From positions 496,001-560,000 of the forward strand of contig CAWCTH010000011.1 in assembly GCA_963798445.1 (NCBI GenBank): DNA of 64,000 nucleotides, written 5' to 3'. A program made the translations under genes and the position numbers. A model generated the notes under the pieces. That model did not search any database. It saw only the letters and a list, made by a program, of their open reading frames with translations, and was not told the DNA's origin. The stretch comes from DASXAI01 sp963798445. GTDB taxonomy: Bacteria > Actinomycetota > Acidimicrobiia > Acidimicrobiales > Ilumatobacteraceae. Below, in pieces: positions 8,182 through 17,098 of this stretch; position 1 is the first letter of the stretch, and each line of letters opens with the position of its first letter.

Positions 8182-9617
8182 GGCGTGATCTCCCTCGTGA
8201 TGGGCTGGCTGCCGGTCTCGCCATTGGCCCAACCGCCGATGATGGCAGAGAACAGCCCGGCGCCCCCACCGGCGTGCACCAGCAGTATCCCACCGGGGCG
8301 GAAGCACGGCACGGTCATGTCCCGCATCGACTCCGGCACGCCCTCGGCGATGCCACCGGCCCCTTGCACGATCTCGGCGCCGGGGAGCAGGAGGTCGTTG
8401 TTCAGTTCCTCGAGCACGCGCTCGCGGCTCCAGCCCGCCTCGGCGAAGACTCGGGCGTGGTCGGGGCCGACGATGAGGATGGCGTCGAATCCAAGCGGCA
8501 GCTTTGGATGGTGCACGCCGCGGAGGCCGAGGGCGAGCGACGCGCAGAGCTCCTCGGGCGTGCGGGCCTTCTGGTCCACCACGCAGCGAGGCCCTTCACC
8601 CGGGAAGATCGTGACGGTGTTGGTGCCCGGCGCCATGCCCCGCGACACCGACAGCGGCGTCCACGGCGAGCCTTCTTCGTCCTCGGCGAAGCAGAACCCG
8701 ATCTTGCCGGGGTTGCCGTGGGCGGCGCGGTCCACGCCGCCGGGGCGGCCACCGCCGACGTTGCGGATGACGAGCTGCAGCGCCCGCCCGATGGTGGAGT
8801 TGGCCCGGTTGCCCTGGCCCAGCACGTTCACGCCGCTGTTCATCCCGATGGCCCGCCGGATCGGGCCGTTGACGATCAGCACCGGCCCGACGGGCATCGT
8901 CGTGGCCAGCACCCCGTGGATGTTGAACTCGTTGTTGCAGGCCGCTTCCACCGCGGCGAGCACCACGGGCAAGTACTCGGGCCGGCAGCCGGCCATCACT
9001 GCGTTGACGGCCACCTTCTCGACGGTGATGTCGATGAGGTCGGGCGGCACGGTGGCCACGATCTCCTGCGGGTCGCGGGTCGTGCCCTCCAGCATCCGCA
9101 GCACGCGCTCCTCGGTGGGTGGCACGACGGGCAGGCCGTCGGTCCAGCCGCGGTCGAAGAGGGCCTCCATCTCGTCTTCAGCGTCCGCTATCTCGATGCG
9201 CCGGCTGTGCAGGAGCGAACCGCTGAAGCGGACGCGCAGCTGATCGACCAGGTTCGGGTCGACTGACATCGAGCCGCACCCCGGCCGGAAGGCGGGCAGA
9301 TCAGCCCCGAGGTCGCCGACGCCGACGAACGCCTGCCACCGCTCGCGATCCCAACCGACGGTGCGCTCGGTCTCCACCCCGTCGACGATGCGCAGCAGCG
9401 TGGGCACCGTTTCGATGTCGTAGTGCCAGGACACGGCCAGTTCAGCGTCGTGGATGGGGTCGACACCGGGCGGGAACGACGGGTCGTCCTGGGTGTACAC
9501 GGTGAGCCCGGTTCCGGCTTTGGCCAGCTCGGCCAGAACGGGGGCGACGGTGCGACAGGTCTCGCATTCCTCCTTCACGACGACGACGAGGCCATCGGGG
9601 AGGGGAGGCTTCTCCAT
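8178..9617 (-). CDS. Thioredoxin-fold protein fused to a large domain found beside a UGSC protein
   Basis: The 479-residue product begins with a thioredoxin-like domain (about 1-110) carrying the redox pair C18-E-T-C21 and the cis-Pro region ETVPTLLRIVDG near residue 75. Residues about 125-479 form a second, Gly-rich domain that I do not recognise by name; features include DGLPVVPPT, GVLATTMPVGP, GMNSGVNVLGQGN, and HAGGGAG near the end. There is no signal peptide. The stop overlaps the UGSC selenoprotein start by four bases, so the two probably act together, for example with the CxxC domain reducing the selenoprotein. That pairing is an inference from gene order. Confidence 0.7.
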   Translation of the reverse strand: MEKPPLPDGLVVVVKEECETCRTVAPVLAELAKAGTGLTVYTQDDPSFPPGVDPIHDAELAVSWHYDIETVPTLLRIVDGVETERTVGWDRERWQAFVGVGDLGADLPAFRPGCGSMSVDPNLVDQLRVRFSGSLLHSRRIEIADAEDEMEALFDRGWTDGLPVVPPTEERVLRMLEGTTRDPQEIVATVPPDLIDITVEKVAVNAVMAGCRPEYLPVVLAAVEAACNNEFNIHGVLATTMPVGPVLIVNGPIRRAIGMNSGVNVLGQGNRANSTIGRALQLVIRNVGGGRPGGVDRAAHGNPGKIGFCFAEDEEGSPWTPLSVSRGMAPGTNTVTIFPGEGPRCVVDQKARTPEELCASLALGLRGVHHPKLPLGFDAILIVGPDHARVFAEAGWSRERVLEELNNDLLLPGAEIVQGAGGIAEGVPESMRDMTVPCFRPGGILLVHAGGGAGLFSAIIGGWANGETGSQPITREITP

Positions 9618-9706
9618 GGGGGAACGCTAACCCCTCGGCATGACATCCGTCACGCCGGTGGACAGGCTTTCTGGTTCGTCCGTAACGTACGCACCAAGGG
9701 GGCAGC

Positions 9707-10553
9707 TTGTTGGACGTGACTTTCTTCGGGGTCCGTGGGTCGACGCCCACGGCCTGCGAGCGGACTCGACGGTACGGCGGCAACACGGCGTGCGTGGCGT
9801 TGCAGGTCGCCGATGAGCCGCCGCTGTTGCTCGATCTGGGGACGGGACTGCGGTTCTTCGGCGAGACGCAGCCAGACGACGGCAGCTTTCAGGGCGCCGC
9901 GCTCGGTGTCGCACCTGCATTGGGACCACGTGCAAGGGCTGCCGTTCTTCGTGCCCATCCTGCGCCCGGGGGCATCGTTCGACATCTACGCCCCGTCGCA
10001 GGAGGACGGCCGCAGCGTGGCCCAGGCCTTCGACTCCTTCATGCGGGCGCCGTACTTCCCGGTCAGCGTGGCCGAGCTTCCGGGCGAGATCCGGTTCCAC
10101 GACCTCGACGAGGGACCGGTGAAGATCGGCGCGGCACTGGTCACGGCGCTGTCAATCCCCCATGTGGGGCGCACCTTCGGGTATCGGGTCGAGTGGGCCG
10201 GGGCCTCCGTGGCCTACATGCCCGACCACCAGCAACCGTCCGACGGCGGCTTCGACGTGTGCGAGGCGGCGCTCGAACTGGCCGACGGCGTGGACCTGCT
10301 CATCCACGACGCGCAGTACACCAAGCCCGAGTTCGCCAAGAAGTCCACCTGGGGCCACTGCACCTCGGACTACGCCATGTGGGTGGCCAAGCGGGCCGGG
10401 GCCCGGTCGGTGGCGCTGTTCCACCACGATCCGGTGCGCTCCGACGACGCCCTCGACGAGGTCCTGCGGTGTTGCTCGCAGTTCGCCGATCGCTCCGGGC
10501 TGGTCGTCACGGCCGCTTCGGAGGGCCAGCGCATCCGCCTCGGAGAGGCATAA
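9707..10553 (+). CDS. Metallo-beta-lactamase-fold hydrolase (frameshifted)
   Basis: The N-terminal part (VTFFGVRGSTPT, YGGNTACV, LLLDLGTGLR) is read in one frame and the rest, from SVSHLHWDHVQGLPFF, in the next; the break is near 9904 and fits one surplus base. The HxHxDH metal motif is HLHWDH, with a later metal ligand in YMPDHQ and the DLLIHDAQYT segment. It resembles the cyclic-nucleotide phosphodiesterase/PhnP-like branch of the superfamily. The start is TTG 9707 or 9710, supported by an AAGGGGG ribosome site at 9696-9702. Length about 281 residues; substrate unknown. Confidence 0.8.
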
Positions 10554-10563
10554 CCTGCGGCCT

Positions 10564-11046
10564 ATGGCCGACTTCGATTCCAGCCGGTTCCGTCACGTCC
10601 TCGGCCACTTCCCGACTGGCGTCACGGTCGTCACGTCCACCTTCGAAGGCGAGCCGTTCGGCATCACGATCGGGTCGTTCTCGTCCGTCTCGCTCGATCC
10701 GCCGCTGGTCGGGTTCTTCCCGGCCAAGAACTCCACGAGCTGGCCGGCCATGGAGCGCTCGGGCGCGTTCTGCGTGAACATCCTCTCCGAGTTCCAGGGC
10801 GACCTGTGCTGGCGCTTCGCCAAGGAGGGCGACGACAAGTTCCGCGACCTGGCGTGGCATCCGGCGGCCACCGGCTCCCCGGTCATCGACGGGGTGCTCT
10901 CGTGGATCGACTGCGACATCGAGAAGGTCGTCGAGGCCGGCGATCACTACTTCGTCATGGGTCGTGTCAGGGAACTCGAGGTCGAGACCGACCACGGGCC
11001 CATGCTCTTCTTCCGGGGCAAGCTCGGCGGCTTCGCCGGCACGTGA
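10564..11046 (+). CDS. Flavin reductase-like FMN-binding protein
   Basis: A 160-residue split-barrel flavin reductase-domain protein. It shows the family start RHVLGHFPTGVTVVT, the flavin-binding GITIGSFSSVSLDPP segment, and the C-terminal GDHYFVMGRV strand. Such proteins supply reduced flavin to two-component monooxygenases or bind FMN for other reductions. No monooxygenase partner is adjacent. The stop overlaps the start of the next gene (GTGA). Confidence 0.85.
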   Translation: MADFDSSRFRHVLGHFPTGVTVVTSTFEGEPFGITIGSFSSVSLDPPLVGFFPAKNSTSWPAMERSGAFCVNILSEFQGDLCWRFAKEGDDKFRDLAWHPAATGSPVIDGVLSWIDCDIEKVVEAGDHYFVMGRVRELEVETDHGPMLFFRGKLGGFAGT

Positions 11047-11420
11047 CGCTGGCGGAGGTGGCCGGCGTCGTGCTCGGCGCCGTGCTCCTGGTGTCGGGGG
11101 CGGCCAAGCTCGTCGCCGGTCCCCGGTGGGCGGCGCAGGCGGCGGAGCTGGGCTCACCGGCGGTGGCCGTGGCGGTCGTGCCGTGGTTGGAGCTGGGGCT
11201 CGGCGCCCTGCTGGTGGCGGGCGTGTGGCGCACGGAGGTGGCGCTGGCGGCGGCGCTCATGCTGGGCGCGTTCACGGTGCTGCTCGTGGTGCGGCTGGCG
11301 CAGGGCCGGCGCCCGCCGTGCGCGTGCTTCGGGGCGTGGTCCGCGCGCCCCGTCGGCCCCGGGGCCGTCGTGCGCAACGTGGTCCTCATCGCCCTCGCCC
11401 TCCTGGCCGCCACCGCCTGA
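11043..11420 (+). CDS. MauE/DoxX-like four-helix membrane protein
   Basis: A 125-residue protein with four predicted membrane helices, starting VVLGAVLLVSGAAKLVAG. The PPCACFGAW loop holds the C-x-CFG motif typical of the MauE branch (methylamine utilisation accessory proteins), which is linked to disulfide or electron transfer in the envelope. It is coupled to the flavin reductase gene by a GTGA overlap. No methylamine genes are near, so a general redox role is more likely. Confidence 0.7.
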   Translation: MTLAEVAGVVLGAVLLVSGAAKLVAGPRWAAQAAELGSPAVAVAVVPWLELGLGALLVAGVWRTEVALAAALMLGAFTVLLVVRLAQGRRPPCACFGAWSARPVGPGAVVRNVVLIALALLAATA

Positions 11421-11471
11421 CCCCTCCATTGGCTCACCGCGGTCGCCCCGTCCGCCCCGCCGGCCCCCAAG

Positions 11472-11527
11472 CGCGCGGCCTGCGCGCTCGGCCGCGCTGG
11501 AGCGCCGTCGAGCGCGCAGGCCGCGCG
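11472..11527. repeat. GC-rich palindromic element, copy 1
   Basis: Two 19-bp arms (11472-11490 and 11509-11527) are perfect complements around an 18-base loop. The element lies between the convergent ends of the MauE-like and oligopeptidase genes, so it could act as a two-way terminator. Its 17-mer GCGCGCTCGGCCGCGCT recurs exactly at 29336-29352 inside another palindrome. The rest of 11421-11593 holds no gene. Confidence 0.65.
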
Positions 11528-11593
11528 GTTCGTGGTGGTGGGTGACGCGGGTGGGGGCCCGTCAGAGGCTGGTGGGCCTAGGCGGCGCGCCGG

Positions 11594-13639
11594 TCAGGGG
11601 GTGGGGAGGACCGTGAGGAGGAACGACAGCGTGCGCGCTTCCTCCCGCCACGCTTCGTAGCGCCCGGACGGCCCGCGATGCCCGGCGCCCAGCTCCGTGT
11701 GCAGCAGCAGGGGCGGCCGCCCCGCCGCCGTCGCCCGCAGCCGGGCCACCCACTTGGCCGGCTCGTGGTAGCTCACGCGCGGGTCGTTCAAACCTGCCGT
11801 CACGAGCAGCGGGGGATAATCCACCGCCGCCACGTTCTCGTACGGCGCGTACGACGCCATGTACGCCTCGTACTGGGGCTCCCGGGGATCGCCCCACTCC
11901 TCCCACTCGGTCACCGTGAGCGGCAGCGTCTCGTCGTGCATGGTGTTGACGACGTCGACGAACGGCACCTCGGCCACCACCGCGCCGAACAGGTCCGGGC
12001 GCAGCTCCATCGCCGCCCCGACGAGCAACCCGCCGGCGCTGCCGCCGCGGATGGCCAGGCGGTCCGGTGCCGTCCAGCCCTCGGCCGCCAGGTGCTCGGC
12101 GGCGGCGATGAAGTCGGTGAACGTGTTGCGCTTCTCCAGCAGCTTGCCGTGCAGGTACCACTGCCGCCCCAGCTCGCCACCGCCGCGCGGGTGGGCCAGC
12201 GCCCACACCACGCCCCGGTCGAGCAGCGAGAGCCGGGCGATCGAGAACCACGGCGCCATCGAGATCTCGTAGGAGCCATAGCCGTAGAGCACGAGCGGTG
12301 CCGTGCCGTCGCGGGGCGTGCCCCGGTTCCACACGAGGTCGACAGGCACCCGTGCCCCGTCGGCGGCGGTGGCCCAGGTGCGGGCCGTGTCGTAGTGGCC
12401 GGGGTCGAAGCCGTCGAGCACCGGTGTCTGCTTGAGCAGCTGCCGGGCGCCGGTGCGGACATCTTCTTCGTAGACGCTGGCCGGCGTCACCAGCGACTCG
12501 TAGTCGAACCGCACGACCGTGGTGTCGAACTGGGCGTTGACGCCCGGCTCCACGCTGTAGACGGCCTCATCGAAGGCCAGCACCCGCTCGCGGCGATCGT
12601 CGAACAGGATCCGCAGCCGCTGCATCCCTTCCGACCACTCGTGGACCATCAGGTGCCCTGAGAAGGCGTCGACGCCGTTGATGCGGCGCCCGGCGACGTG
12701 GGGCACCAGCTCGGTCCAGTTGGCCCGGCCGGGCGTGCCGACCGGTGCGGTGACGATGCGGAAGTCCTCCGCCTCGGCGTTGGTGAGGATGACGAAGTGG
12801 TCGTTGCGGTGCTCGACGCTGTACTCGTGGCCCGCCTCCCGGGGCTCGATCACGGTCGGTGCCGCCAGCGCGTCGGCCGCAGAGATGGCCCACACCTCAC
12901 TGGTCGTCTTGCTCTCGATGGAGATGAGGACGAAGGCCTCGCTGCGCGTCAGCTCAACGCCCACGAAGAACCGCTCGTCCAGCTCCTCGAACACCAGCAC
13001 GTCGTCGGCGGCGTCGGCGCCCAGGGTGTGGCGCCAGACCTGGTACGGGCGCAGGGCGTCGTCGGGCTTCACGTAGAACAGGTGCCGTCCGTCGCCCGAC
13101 CAGGCCGTGCCGTAGTAGGTGCGCTTCACCGTGTCGGGCTGGTCCTGGCCGGTGGCGAGGTCGCGGAAGCGCAGCGTGTACTCCTCGCTGCCGTCGACGT
13201 CGGTGGACCACGCCAGCACGCCGTGGTCGGGGCTGACGTCGAAGGCCCCCAGCGCGAAGTACTCGGCCTCGCCGGCCTCCACGTTCTCGTCGAGCAGGAT
13301 CTCCTCGGCGGCAAGGCCGGAGCCCTCGATCGGCCGCCGGCAGTGGAGCGGGTAGGACAGGCCCTCGACCGTGCGGGCGTAGTACTGCCACGGACCCTTG
13401 GGCACCGGCACCGACAGGTCGGTCTCCTGCGTGCGCCGCTTGATCTCCTGGAACAGCTCCTGGCGCAGCGCCCTGACGGGCTCGAACCAGGCGTCGGCGT
13501 AGTCGTTCTCGGCCTTCAGGTAGGCCAGCGTGTCGGGGTCGTCTCGGTCGCGGAGCCAGCCGTAGTCGTCCTCCACGTCGCCGGCGTGGCGGTGCACGGT
13601 GACGGGGATGCGCTTGGCCTGCGGAGGGTCGGGGGGCAC
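11594..13639 (-). CDS. ptrB: Oligopeptidase B-like S9 serine peptidase
   Basis: At 681 residues this has the length of oligopeptidase B, a cytosolic prolyl-oligopeptidase-family enzyme cleaving short peptides after basic residues. An N-terminal helix (DDYGWLRDRDDP) and a seven-bladed propeller precede the alpha/beta-hydrolase domain. The nucleophile is in GGSAGG, the Asp in NDPRVSYHEP and the His in GAGHRGPSGRY; VLYGYGSYEISM is the oxyanion segment. No signal peptide is present. It is divergent from the ferredoxin gene with only 38 bases between starts. Confidence 0.9.
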   Translation of the reverse strand: MPPDPPQAKRIPVTVHRHAGDVEDDYGWLRDRDDPDTLAYLKAENDYADAWFEPVRALRQELFQEIKRRTQETDLSVPVPKGPWQYYARTVEGLSYPLHCRRPIEGSGLAAEEILLDENVEAGEAEYFALGAFDVSPDHGVLAWSTDVDGSEEYTLRFRDLATGQDQPDTVKRTYYGTAWSGDGRHLFYVKPDDALRPYQVWRHTLGADAADDVLVFEELDERFFVGVELTRSEAFVLISIESKTTSEVWAISAADALAAPTVIEPREAGHEYSVEHRNDHFVILTNAEAEDFRIVTAPVGTPGRANWTELVPHVAGRRINGVDAFSGHLMVHEWSEGMQRLRILFDDRRERVLAFDEAVYSVEPGVNAQFDTTVVRFDYESLVTPASVYEEDVRTGARQLLKQTPVLDGFDPGHYDTARTWATAADGARVPVDLVWNRGTPRDGTAPLVLYGYGSYEISMAPWFSIARLSLLDRGVVWALAHPRGGGELGRQWYLHGKLLEKRNTFTDFIAAAEHLAAEGWTAPDRLAIRGGSAGGLLVGAAMELRPDLFGAVVAEVPFVDVVNTMHDETLPLTVTEWEEWGDPREPQYEAYMASYAPYENVAAVDYPPLLVTAGLNDPRVSYHEPAKWVARLRATAAGRPPLLLHTELGAGHRGPSGRYEAWREEARTLSFLLTVLPTP

Positions 13640-13677
13640 CTGCCGAGGGTACCGACGCGGCCGGTAGCCTCAGATCG

Positions 13678-13914
13678 ATGCGGGTGTGGATCGATCAGGA
13701 CCTCTGTACGGGCGATGGCTTGTGCCTTGATCACTGCCCTGACGTGTTCGTGCAACTGGAAGACGGCATCGCCTACGTCTCCGAGAACGGCGTGCCCGGC
13801 AACGATCCCGGCAGTGGCGGCAGCCTGGCCTTCGTGCCGCTGCGCCTCCATCCCCAGGTCGTGCACGCGGCCCTCGACTGCCCCGGGGAGTGCATCTTCA
13901 TCGAGGCGGATTAG
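13678..13914 (+). CDS. Small [3Fe-4S]-type ferredoxin
   Basis: A 78-residue ferredoxin. Its cluster motif reads C10-T-G-D-G-L-C16-x3-C20-P with a distal CPGEC. Asp13 occupies the place of the second Cys of four-iron ferredoxins, the substitution typical of [3Fe-4S] ferredoxins that feed cytochromes P450. Cys20 before Pro and the second Cys in CPGEC are extra. It lies just upstream of the SUF operon but has its own start after a divergent promoter region. No P450 gene is nearby. Confidence 0.8.
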   Translation: MRVWIDQDLCTGDGLCLDHCPDVFVQLEDGIAYVSENGVPGNDPGSGGSLAFVPLRLHPQVVHAALDCPGECIFIEAD

Positions 13915-13921
13915 GTTCCCG

Positions 13922-13951
13922 GGATTGTTACTATGTGGGTAGTGCAAATCC
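13922..13951. promoter_or_regulatory. Inverted repeat upstream of sufB (ACTA-N6-TAGT core)
   Basis: A single-centred interrupted palindrome: GGATT-N3-ACTA-N6-TAGT-N3-AATCC, 22 bases before the sufB ATG. The ACTA-N6-TAGT core recurs upstream of the second SUF operon (28189-28206). It is a good candidate operator for an Fe-S or iron-responsive repressor; that regulator is not identified here. Confidence 0.65.
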
Positions 13952-13973
13952 CCCCGAACGGGAGCGTCCGCTG

Positions 13974-15374
13974 ATGACCGTCACCGACCTCGACCTGGGC
14001 CGTTACAAGCTCGGATGGTCCGACGACGTCGAGTATGTGTTCAAGCCCGAGAAGGGCATCAACACCGACGTCGTCGACCAGATGTCGTGGTGGAAGGGCG
14101 AACCCGAGTGGATGCGCAAGTTCCGCCAGCGGTCGCTGGCGACGTTCGAGCGCAAGCCGATGGCGCCGTGGTTCGCCGTCAACATGCCCGACATCGACTT
14201 CAACGACATCTACTACTACATCAAGCCCACCGCTGGTCAGGTGGACGAGTGGGACGATCTGCCCGAGCAGCTGAAGGCCACCTACGAGAAGCTGGGCATC
14301 CCGGAGGCCGAGCGCAAGTACCTGGCCGGCGTGACGGCGCAGTACGAGTCCGAGGTCGTGTACCACCGCAATCGGGAGGACCTCGAGAAGCGGGGGATCC
14401 TGTTCTGCGACATGGATACCGCGCTGCGTGAGTACCCCGAGCTGGTGAAGCAGTACTTCGGCACGGTCATCCCGCCTGGTGACAACAAGTTCTCCGCCCT
14501 CAACAGCTCGGTCTGGAGCGGCGGCAGCTTCATCTACGTCCCGCCTGGCGTCGACGTGGAGATGCCGCTGCAGGCCTACTTCCGCATCAACGCCGAGAAC
14601 GCCGGCCAGTTCGAGCGGACGTTGATCATCGCCGACGAGGGCTCCAAGGTCCACTACATCGAAGGCTGCTCGGCCCCCACCTACACCACCGACTCGCTGC
14701 ATTCGGCGGTGGTGGAGATCGTGGTCAAGCCCAGCGCCCGGGTGACCTACACCACCATCCAGAACTGGAGCTCGAACGTCTACAACCTCGTCACCAAGCG
14801 GGCGCGGGTGGAGACCGAGGGCCACATGGAGTGGATCGACGGCAACATCGGCAGCCGCCTCACCATGAAGTACCCGTCGGTCTACATGGTGGGCCCCAAG
14901 GCCACCGGCGAGGTGCTGTCGGTCGCCTATGCCGGTGCCGGCCAGCACCAGGACGCCGGCGCCAAGATGGTGCACGCGGCGCCCGAGACCACGTCGAAGA
15001 TCGTGTCCAAGTCGATCTCCAAGGACGGCGGCATCACCACCTACCGCGGCCTGGTTCGGGTCGAGGACGGCGCCTACGGCTGCAAGAGCCACGTGCAGTG
15101 CGACGCCCTCCTGCTCGACGGCGACAGCATCTCCAACACCAAGCCGTACATGGAGGTCGGTGAGCGCGACGCGCAGATCGGCCACGAGGCCACGGTGTCG
15201 AAGGTGGCCGACGAGCAGCTCTTCTACCTCATGAGCCGCGGCCTCTCGCAAGAGCAGGCCATGGGCCTCATCGTGAACGGTTTCATCGAGCCGGTCACGC
15301 GTACGCTGCCCATGGAGTACGCCGTCGAGTGGAGCCGGCTCATCGAGCTCCAGATGGAAGGGTCTGTCGGCTGA
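13974..15374 (+). CDS. sufB: Fe-S cluster assembly scaffold SufB
   Basis: The 466-residue product is a full-length SufB, the scaffold subunit of the SufBCD complex that builds Fe-S clusters in the cytosol. It has the N-terminal MSWWKGEPEWM signature, the right-handed beta-helix core (SALNSSVWSGGSFIYVPPGV, HYIEGCSAPTY) and the C-terminal SufD-interacting end (IVNGFIEPVTRTLP). A GGAG ribosome site at 13961-13964 supports ATG 13974. It leads an operon sufB, Cys-rich protein, sufD, Rieske, sufC, with gaps of only a few bases or ATGA overlaps. Confidence 0.95.
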   Translation: MTVTDLDLGRYKLGWSDDVEYVFKPEKGINTDVVDQMSWWKGEPEWMRKFRQRSLATFERKPMAPWFAVNMPDIDFNDIYYYIKPTAGQVDEWDDLPEQLKATYEKLGIPEAERKYLAGVTAQYESEVVYHRNREDLEKRGILFCDMDTALREYPELVKQYFGTVIPPGDNKFSALNSSVWSGGSFIYVPPGVDVEMPLQAYFRINAENAGQFERTLIIADEGSKVHYIEGCSAPTYTTDSLHSAVVEIVVKPSARVTYTTIQNWSSNVYNLVTKRARVETEGHMEWIDGNIGSRLTMKYPSVYMVGPKATGEVLSVAYAGAGQHQDAGAKMVHAAPETTSKIVSKSISKDGGITTYRGLVRVEDGAYGCKSHVQCDALLLDGDSISNTKPYMEVGERDAQIGHEATVSKVADEQLFYLMSRGLSQEQAMGLIVNGFIEPVTRTLPMEYAVEWSRLIELQMEGSVG

Positions 15375-15379
15375 TCGTC

Positions 15380-15733
15380 ATGGCCATGCGGGAGGAGTGC
15401 AAGAACTTCGAGAGCCGCACCTACGCCGACGGCGAGACCGTCCGGAAGTGCAACATCGACCTGGCGCCCGACGCGCCGTGGCGGTGCCCCGAGCCGTGCA
15501 AGGGCTACGAGCGCCGGCTGGCCGACGTCGACTGGTCCCACGGCACGCTCATCACCCCGAAGACGCCACCGGAGCCGCCCGGGCTCGACGACGGCTCGGC
15601 CGCCGCCATCCTGGACGAGGCCGAAGAGATCGTGAACGCGGTCGGGCCTGACATCGTGGCCGAGGTCCGCCAGCAGGACGAGCGCGCCGGGCGGTCGTTC
15701 TGGGGTCGCTTCCGCCGTCGCAAGCCGCGCTGA
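15380..15733 (+). CDS. Cysteine-rich small protein between sufB and sufD
   Basis: A 117-residue protein that I do not recognise. Its first 45 residues hold four cysteines, C7, C24, C36 and C40 (the last two as CPEPC), spaced like a metal- or cluster-binding site. The middle is Pro-rich and acidic, and the C-terminus is strongly basic (WGRFRRRKPR). It starts 5 bases after sufB and ends 1 base before sufD, so it is made with the scaffold. A role in Fe-S assembly or delivery is inferred from position only. Confidence 0.7.
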   Translation: MAMREECKNFESRTYADGETVRKCNIDLAPDAPWRCPEPCKGYERRLADVDWSHGTLITPKTPPEPPGLDDGSAAAILDEAEEIVNAVGPDIVAEVRQQDERAGRSFWGRFRRRKPR

Positions 15734-15734
15734 C

Positions 15735-16787
15735 ATGAGCACCGAACCCCTCGTCCTCCCCTCGACGGAGGAGGAGATCTGGCGCTACAGCCGCATCGAC
15801 GAGCTGGACCTGGCGGCGTTCACCCCGACGCGGTCGCGCGCCGCCGTGACGGGCTGGTCGCCGGCGGCCATCGCCGGGCCAGGCACCGAGGCACCGGTCG
15901 ACGTGTTCGGTGAGCTGAACGCCACCCATGCCGAGGCCGTGGTGCTGCGCATCCCCGCGGGCAAGTACGTCGCCGATCCCATCGAGGTGGTCTGGCCCCG
16001 CCCGGCCGACGGCACCGCGGTGTTCCCCCGCCTCGTGGTGGAGGCCGGCCCGGGCAGCGAGGTCACCGTGGTGGAACGGTTCGCCTCCGCCGACGTGCGT
16101 GCCCTCGTGGTGCCGGTCACCGAGATCCATGCCTCCGACGGCGCCAACGTGCGCTACGTGGCCGTCAACCAGCTCGGCCCCCGTGCCTGGCAGATCGCCC
16201 ATCAGGTCGCCCGCGGCCAGCGCGACTCGACGTCGCTGCTGGCCACGGTTGCCCTCGGCGGCTACTACGCGCGGGTGCGCACCGACGCCCGCCTCGACGG
16301 CATCGGCGCCACCGGCGACCAGATCGCCGCCTACTTCGGCGAGGGCGACCAGATGCACGACTTCCGCACCCTGCAGGACCACGCCGCCCCCAAGACCACA
16401 TCGAACCTGCTGTTCAAGGGGGCCGTCGAAGACCACGCCCGCAGCGTGTACACCGGCCTCATCCGCGTGCGGAAGGAGGCGCCGGGCACCAACGCCTTCC
16501 AGACCAACCGCAACCTCAAGCTGTCGGAGGGGGCGTGGGCCGACAGCGTGCCCAACCTCGAGATCGAGAACAACGACGTGCGCTGCAGCCACGCGTCGGC
16601 CGTCGGCCCCATCGACGCCGATCAGCGCTTCTACCTCGAGAGCCGCGGCGTGCCGCCCGAGACGGCCGACCGCCTCATCGTGCTGGGCTTCTTCGACGAG
16701 GTGCTGGAGCGCCTGCCGGCCCCGCATCTGCTGGCGGAGCTGCGCCGGGAGATCGCCGCCAAGCTCGACCGCAAGCGGTTCGCATGA
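15735..16787 (+). CDS. sufD: Fe-S cluster assembly protein SufD
   Basis: At 350 residues this is the SufD partner that forms the SufBC2D scaffold complex. The recognisable features are the beta-helix core (VEDHARSVYTGLIRVRK pattern), the NRNLKLSEGAWADSVPNLEI segment, and the C-terminal HASAVGPIDADQRFYLESRG region shared with SufB. Its stop overlaps the Rieske gene start (ATGA). Confidence 0.93.
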   Translation: MSTEPLVLPSTEEEIWRYSRIDELDLAAFTPTRSRAAVTGWSPAAIAGPGTEAPVDVFGELNATHAEAVVLRIPAGKYVADPIEVVWPRPADGTAVFPRLVVEAGPGSEVTVVERFASADVRALVVPVTEIHASDGANVRYVAVNQLGPRAWQIAHQVARGQRDSTSLLATVALGGYYARVRTDARLDGIGATGDQIAAYFGEGDQMHDFRTLQDHAAPKTTSNLLFKGAVEDHARSVYTGLIRVRKEAPGTNAFQTNRNLKLSEGAWADSVPNLEIENNDVRCSHASAVGPIDADQRFYLESRGVPPETADRLIVLGFFDEVLERLPAPHLLAELRREIAAKLDRKRFA

Positions 16788-17098
16788 CCGAGGTCGTGGT
16801 GGGTCGCCTCGACGACCTGACCGCCGGTTCCGTCCGACGCGTCGAGGTCGACGGTCAGCCGGTCGCTCTCGTGCGCTGCGGCGACGAGGTCTACGCCATC
16901 GGCGACACCTGCAGCCATGCCAACGTCTCGTTGTCGGAGGGTGAGGTGCTCTGCGACGAGCGCGAGATCGAGTGCTGGAAGCACGGCTCCACCTTCTCCC
17001 TCCTCACGGGTGAGCCCCAGGCGCTGCCGGCCACGCGACCGGTGCCCGTGTACAAGGTCGCGGTGCGCGACGGCGATGTGGTGGTGACGCTCCCATGA
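16784..17098 (+). CDS. Rieske-type [2Fe-2S] ferredoxin in the SUF operon
   Basis: A 104-residue soluble Rieske protein. The ligands are C43-x-H45 (DTCSHANVSL) and C64-x2-H67 (IECWKHGSTF), the pattern of non-haem oxygenase-type Rieske ferredoxins. Position between sufD and sufC, with four-base overlaps on both sides, indicates a role in Fe-S assembly, perhaps electron supply or cluster trafficking, rather than dioxygenase catalysis. Confidence 0.9.
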   Translation: MTEVVVGRLDDLTAGSVRRVEVDGQPVALVRCGDEVYAIGDTCSHANVSLSEGEVLCDEREIECWKHGSTFSLLTGEPQALPATRPVPVYKVAVRDGDVVVTLP

